Assembly: GCA_030627145.1 (NCBI GenBank) | Contig: DAOUSQ010000030.1 | Location: 1 to 9,054, forward strand | Source of the DNA: Syntrophomonadaceae bacterium | GTDB lineage: Bacteria; Bacillota_B; Syntrophomonadia; Syntrophomonadales; Syntrophomonadaceae | Direction of reading: 5' to 3' | DNA: 9,054 bases | In this document: positions 7,100 to 9,054 of the stretch, in pieces | Layout of the letters: each line of letters begins with the position of its first letter | Position numbering within the stretch: the stretch's first letter is position 1 | Position numbers and translations under genes: made by a program | The notes under the pieces: generated by a model | What the model saw: the letters and a program-made list of their open reading frames with translations, nothing else | What the model was told of the DNA's origin: nothing | The model's database searches: none

Positions 7100-7572
7100 T
7101 GAGTATCCAAATTACTGATCTAGATAAAAAAATATTAAATATACTTCAAGAAGATTTTCCTGTAAGTACCCGGCCATATAAATCTATAGCACAAAAGCTT
7201 GATATCACAGAAGATGAACTCCTTCAAAGGACTGCCATGATGAAGGAAAATGGTATTATTAGAAGAATTGGGGGAGTAATAAACAGCCGGAAAATGGGAT
7301 ATTATTCTACTTTATGTGCCTGTAGAGTTCCTGAAAATAAAATTGAGCAGGTTGCCTTGATTATTAATAAAGAAAAGGGCGTAACTCACAATTATGTGCG
7401 CGACAATTACTATAATTTATGGTTCACTCTTACTGCTCCGTCTTATGATGATGCTGTGCAGATAATTAAAAATATTCAAAGTGCTGCAGGAGTAAAGATA
7501 ATTAGTATGCCAGCAAAAAATATTTATAAACTAAAAGTTACCTTTGAAATGGGTGATAAAAGTGATATATGA
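7099..7572 (+). CDS. ahbA: Siroheme decarboxylase subunit A (Lrp/AsnC-like, NirD-like)
   Basis: AhbA with AhbB removes two carboxyl groups from the acetate side chains of siroheme, giving 12,18-didecarboxysiroheme. The 157-residue protein has an AsnC/Lrp-like N-terminal winged helix (about 1-60: ITDLDKKILNILQEDFPVSTRPY, then IIRRIGGVINSRKMG). A ferredoxin-like domain follows, with THNYVRDNYYNLWFTLTAP. His97 and Tyr99 lie in this siroheme decarboxylase signature. Known family members are enzymes despite resembling transcription regulators. The frame is open from 7066, but ATG 7099 is chosen: AAAAGGGG lies 7 bases upstream and it matches the usual protein start. It overlaps the ahbD stop by one base and ahbB by 11 bases. 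The A/B assignment rests on gene order and resemblance to NirD, so the subunit letters could be swapped. Confidence 0.87.
   Translation: MSIQITDLDKKILNILQEDFPVSTRPYKSIAQKLDITEDELLQRTAMMKENGIIRRIGGVINSRKMGYYSTLCACRVPENKIEQVALIINKEKGVTHNYVRDNYYNLWFTLTAPSYDDAVQIIKNIQSAAGVKIISMPAKNIYKLKVTFEMGDKSDI
7551..7556 (+). promoter_or_regulatory. Ribosome-binding site deciding the ahbB GTG start
   Basis: GGGTGA within the 3' end of ahbA lies 5 bases before GTG 7562. Upstream alternatives in frame (TTG 7544, GTG 7553) lack a suitably spaced site. Confidence 0.5.
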
Positions 7573-8029
7573 TGATGTAGAATTAGAAATAATTAAATTA
7601 GTACAGGCAGATTTACCGTTGGAATCAAGACCTTACAGTCAGTTGGCTCAAAAGCTTAATGTTAATGAAGAAGAAATAGTCACCCGTATACAAAGTATGA
7701 AAGAAAGAGGACTAATAAAGAGATTAGGAGTAATATTGTGGCACCAGAAGGCAGGGTTTACAGTAAATGCTCTGGTAGCATGGAGAGTAGCTGAAAATGA
7801 GGCTGATGAGGTGGGAATTATTATTGCTGAATATGATGCAGTAAGCCATTGTTATCTTAGAGAAGTGCCAGAGAGTTTTAAATATAATCTATTTTCAATG
7901 ATCCATAGCCACAGCGAAGAAGAGATTGCACATTTAATTAAAGATATTTCAAATCGAACAGGTATTAAAGATTATATTATAATTAAAAGTTTAAAGGAAT
8001 TAAAAAAGACAAGTATGACCTATATTTAA
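7562..8029 (+). CDS. ahbB: Siroheme decarboxylase subunit B (Lrp/AsnC-like, NirL-like)
   Basis: This is the partner of AhbA in siroheme decarboxylation and a diverged tandem paralog of it. The 155-residue product has the same plan: a winged helix (VELEIIKLVQADLPLESRPY, then GLIKRLGVILWHQKAGF) followed by a ferredoxin-like domain with SHCYLREVPESFKYNLFSMIH. The H-x-Y-x-R pattern (His97, Tyr99, Arg101) falls at the same residue numbers as in AhbA, and YNLFSMIH is typical of NirL/AhbB-like proteins. GTG 7562 is preferred over TTG 7544 because of the GGGTGA 5 bases upstream and the usual N-terminus of the family. The gene overlaps ahbA by 11 bases, consistent with equimolar synthesis of a heterodimer. 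DNA binding by the winged helix is not expected from the family, but the sequence cannot exclude it. Confidence 0.87.
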   Translation: MIYDDVELEIIKLVQADLPLESRPYSQLAQKLNVNEEEIVTRIQSMKERGLIKRLGVILWHQKAGFTVNALVAWRVAENEADEVGIIIAEYDAVSHCYLREVPESFKYNLFSMIHSHSEEEIAHLIKDISNRTGIKDYIIIKSLKELKKTSMTYI

Positions 8030-8060
8030 TAATAATTTTTAAACATGGAACATATATTTT

Positions 8061-8068
8061 GAGGAGGG
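8061..8068 (+). promoter_or_regulatory. Ribosome-binding site of hemL
   Basis: GAGGAGGG lies 10 bases before TTG 8079, and a second AGGG (8071-8074) lies 4 bases before it. It supports the TTG start in the absence of any nearby in-frame ATG. The 49-base spacer 8030-8078 holds nothing else recognisable. Confidence 0.6.
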
Positions 8069-8078
8069 TTAGGGTTTT

Positions 8079-9054
8079 TTGAATATTACTAAATCTAATG
8101 AACTTTTTGCTAAAGCCAGGGAATATATGCCAGGAGGGGTAAACAGCCCGGTAAGAGCTTTTAAATCAGTTGGATTAACTCCTCTCTTTATTAAACAGGG
8201 TAAGGGTTCCAAAATTATTGATGTAGATGACAACGAATATATTGATTACGTATGTTCCTGGGGTCCTCTAATCCTTGGACACAGTCATCCCCAGGTAGTT
8301 CAATCAATATGTGAAGCTGCTAAAATGGGAACAAGTTATGGGGCTCCCTGTGAAAACGAAATAGAGCTTGCCGAATTGATTTGTGATGCTATACCATCTA
8401 TTGATAAAGTGCGAATGGTTAATTCAGGAACTGAAGCGACCATGAGTGCTGTGCGCCTTGCTAGAGCTTATACTGGAAAAGATAAAATAATAAAATTTGA
8501 AGGTTGTTATCATGGACATGCTGATAGTTTCTTGATTAAAGCTGGTTCGGGATTGTTAACTTCTGGGATTCCTACTAGCCCCGGAGTACCAGAAGCGTAT
8601 TCCAGGCATACCCTTGTTGCCAGATACAATGACATTGATTCAGTAGAAAAAATATTTAAAGACCACAGGCATGATATTGCCGCAGTTATCGTTGAACCAA
8701 TCGCAGGTAACATGGGACTGGTTATTCCGGATACAGACTTTCTAAATGGACTGCGTGAAATAACTGAGCAAAATGGATGCCTTCTAATTTTTGATGAAGT
8801 TATCAGTGGATTTAGGACATGTTACGGTGGTTATCAAAACAGAATAAATATTATTCCTGATTTAACAACATTGGGGAAAATAATTGGTGGCGGTTTACCT
8901 GTAGGGGCCTATGGAGGCCGGAAAGAAATAATGGACCGGGTAGCCCCAGAGGGTGATGTGTACCAGGCAGGGACTCTTTCAGGAAATCCGCTGGCTATGG
9001 CTGCAGGTGCAGCAACCCTCAGAATACTAAAGAATAATGATCGTTATAACGCGA
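8079..9054 (+). CDS. hemL: Glutamate-1-semialdehyde 2,1-aminomutase, 3'-truncated by the window edge
   Basis: HemL is the PLP enzyme that converts glutamate-1-semialdehyde to 5-aminolevulinate, directly after HemA. The visible part is 325 codons of a family usually about 425-435 long, so roughly the last 100 residues lie outside. It starts (as Met from TTG) with [20 protein letters not shown] and NSPVRAF, the standard opening. The PLP-binding marks are [16 protein letters not shown] at 114-129, GCYHGHAD at 142-149, [10 protein letters not shown] with Asp239, and [17 protein letters not shown] with the Schiff-base Lys267. [15 protein letters not shown] follows. A TTG start after a T-run is chosen because strong Shine-Dalgarno elements precede it and the product then begins where homologs do. 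No frameshift or stop is visible in the part seen. Confidence 0.96.
   Translation, partial: MNITKSNELFAKAREYMPGGVNSPVRAFKSVGLTPLFIKQGKGSKIIDVDDNEYIDYVCSWGPLILGHSHPQVVQSICEAAKMGTSYGAPCENEIELAELICDAIPSIDKVRMVNSGTEATMSAVRLARAYTGKDKIIKFEGCYHGHADSFLIKAGSGLLTSGIPTSPGVPEAYSRHTLVARYNDIDSVEKIFKDHRHDIAAVIVEPIAGNMGLVIPDTDFLNGLREITEQNGCLLIFDEVISGFRTCYGGYQNRINIIPDLTTLGKIIGGGLPVGAYGGRKEIMDRVAPEGDVYQAGTLSGNPLAMAAGAATLRILKNNDRYNA

Noticed and set aside
6852..7118. Second plus-strand frame overlapping the ahbD 3' end
   Set aside because: It is an out-of-frame shadow of ahbD with no protein-like features.
1..9054. CRISPR array, transposase, tRNA, rRNA, phage or defence genes
   Set aside because: No repeat-spacer pattern, transposase-like protein, cloverleaf or non-heme gene was seen. 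The window is nearly all heme pathway coding sequence.

Overview
The window is a single, tightly packed, rightward gene cluster for making heme from glutamyl-tRNA through siroheme. The DNA is AT-rich. Shine-Dalgarno sequences are strong (GAGGTGA, GGAGGG), TTG and GTG starts are used, and stop/start overlaps are common. No oxygen-dependent heme enzyme is present. Together this suggests an anaerobic low-GC Gram-positive bacterium (Clostridia-like Firmicutes). The species cannot be read from the sequence.

Layout, all on the + strand: hemA (5' end outside the window), hemC, a cobA-hemD fusion, ahbC (called nirJ1 in many Firmicutes annotations), hemB, a 216-base gap, ahbD (nirJ2), ahbA (nirD-like), ahbB (nirL-like) and hemL (3' end outside the window). 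Most junctions overlap or are a few bases apart, which suggests one operon. The exceptions are the hemB-ahbD gap and a 49-base ahbB-hemL spacer.

How the genes fit together: HemA and HemL make 5-aminolevulinate from glutamyl-tRNA, and HemB condenses two of these to porphobilinogen. HemC and the HemD domain then make uroporphyrinogen III, and the CobA domain methylates it to precorrin-2. After oxidation and iron insertion, for which no gene is visible here, siroheme is decarboxylated by AhbA/AhbB. AhbC removes the acetate side chains to give Fe-coproporphyrin III, and AhbD decarboxylates that to heme b. HemE, HemF/HemN, HemY/HemG and HemH of the classical routes are absent, as are the extra heme d1 genes (nirF, nirN, nirE).

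The pathway is known, so the cluster is not a new system. The most unusual point is the leader of ahbD. A near-perfect Shine-Dalgarno lies 58 bases upstream of the only plausible start codon, and the DNA between them is an inverted repeat (TTGACAG...CTGTCAA). Folding it would bring the ribosome-binding site to about 11 bases from the ATG. The same segment is flanked by AATT direct repeats and begins with a consensus -35 hexamer, so three readings compete: an RNA bridge, a small insertion and an internal promoter.
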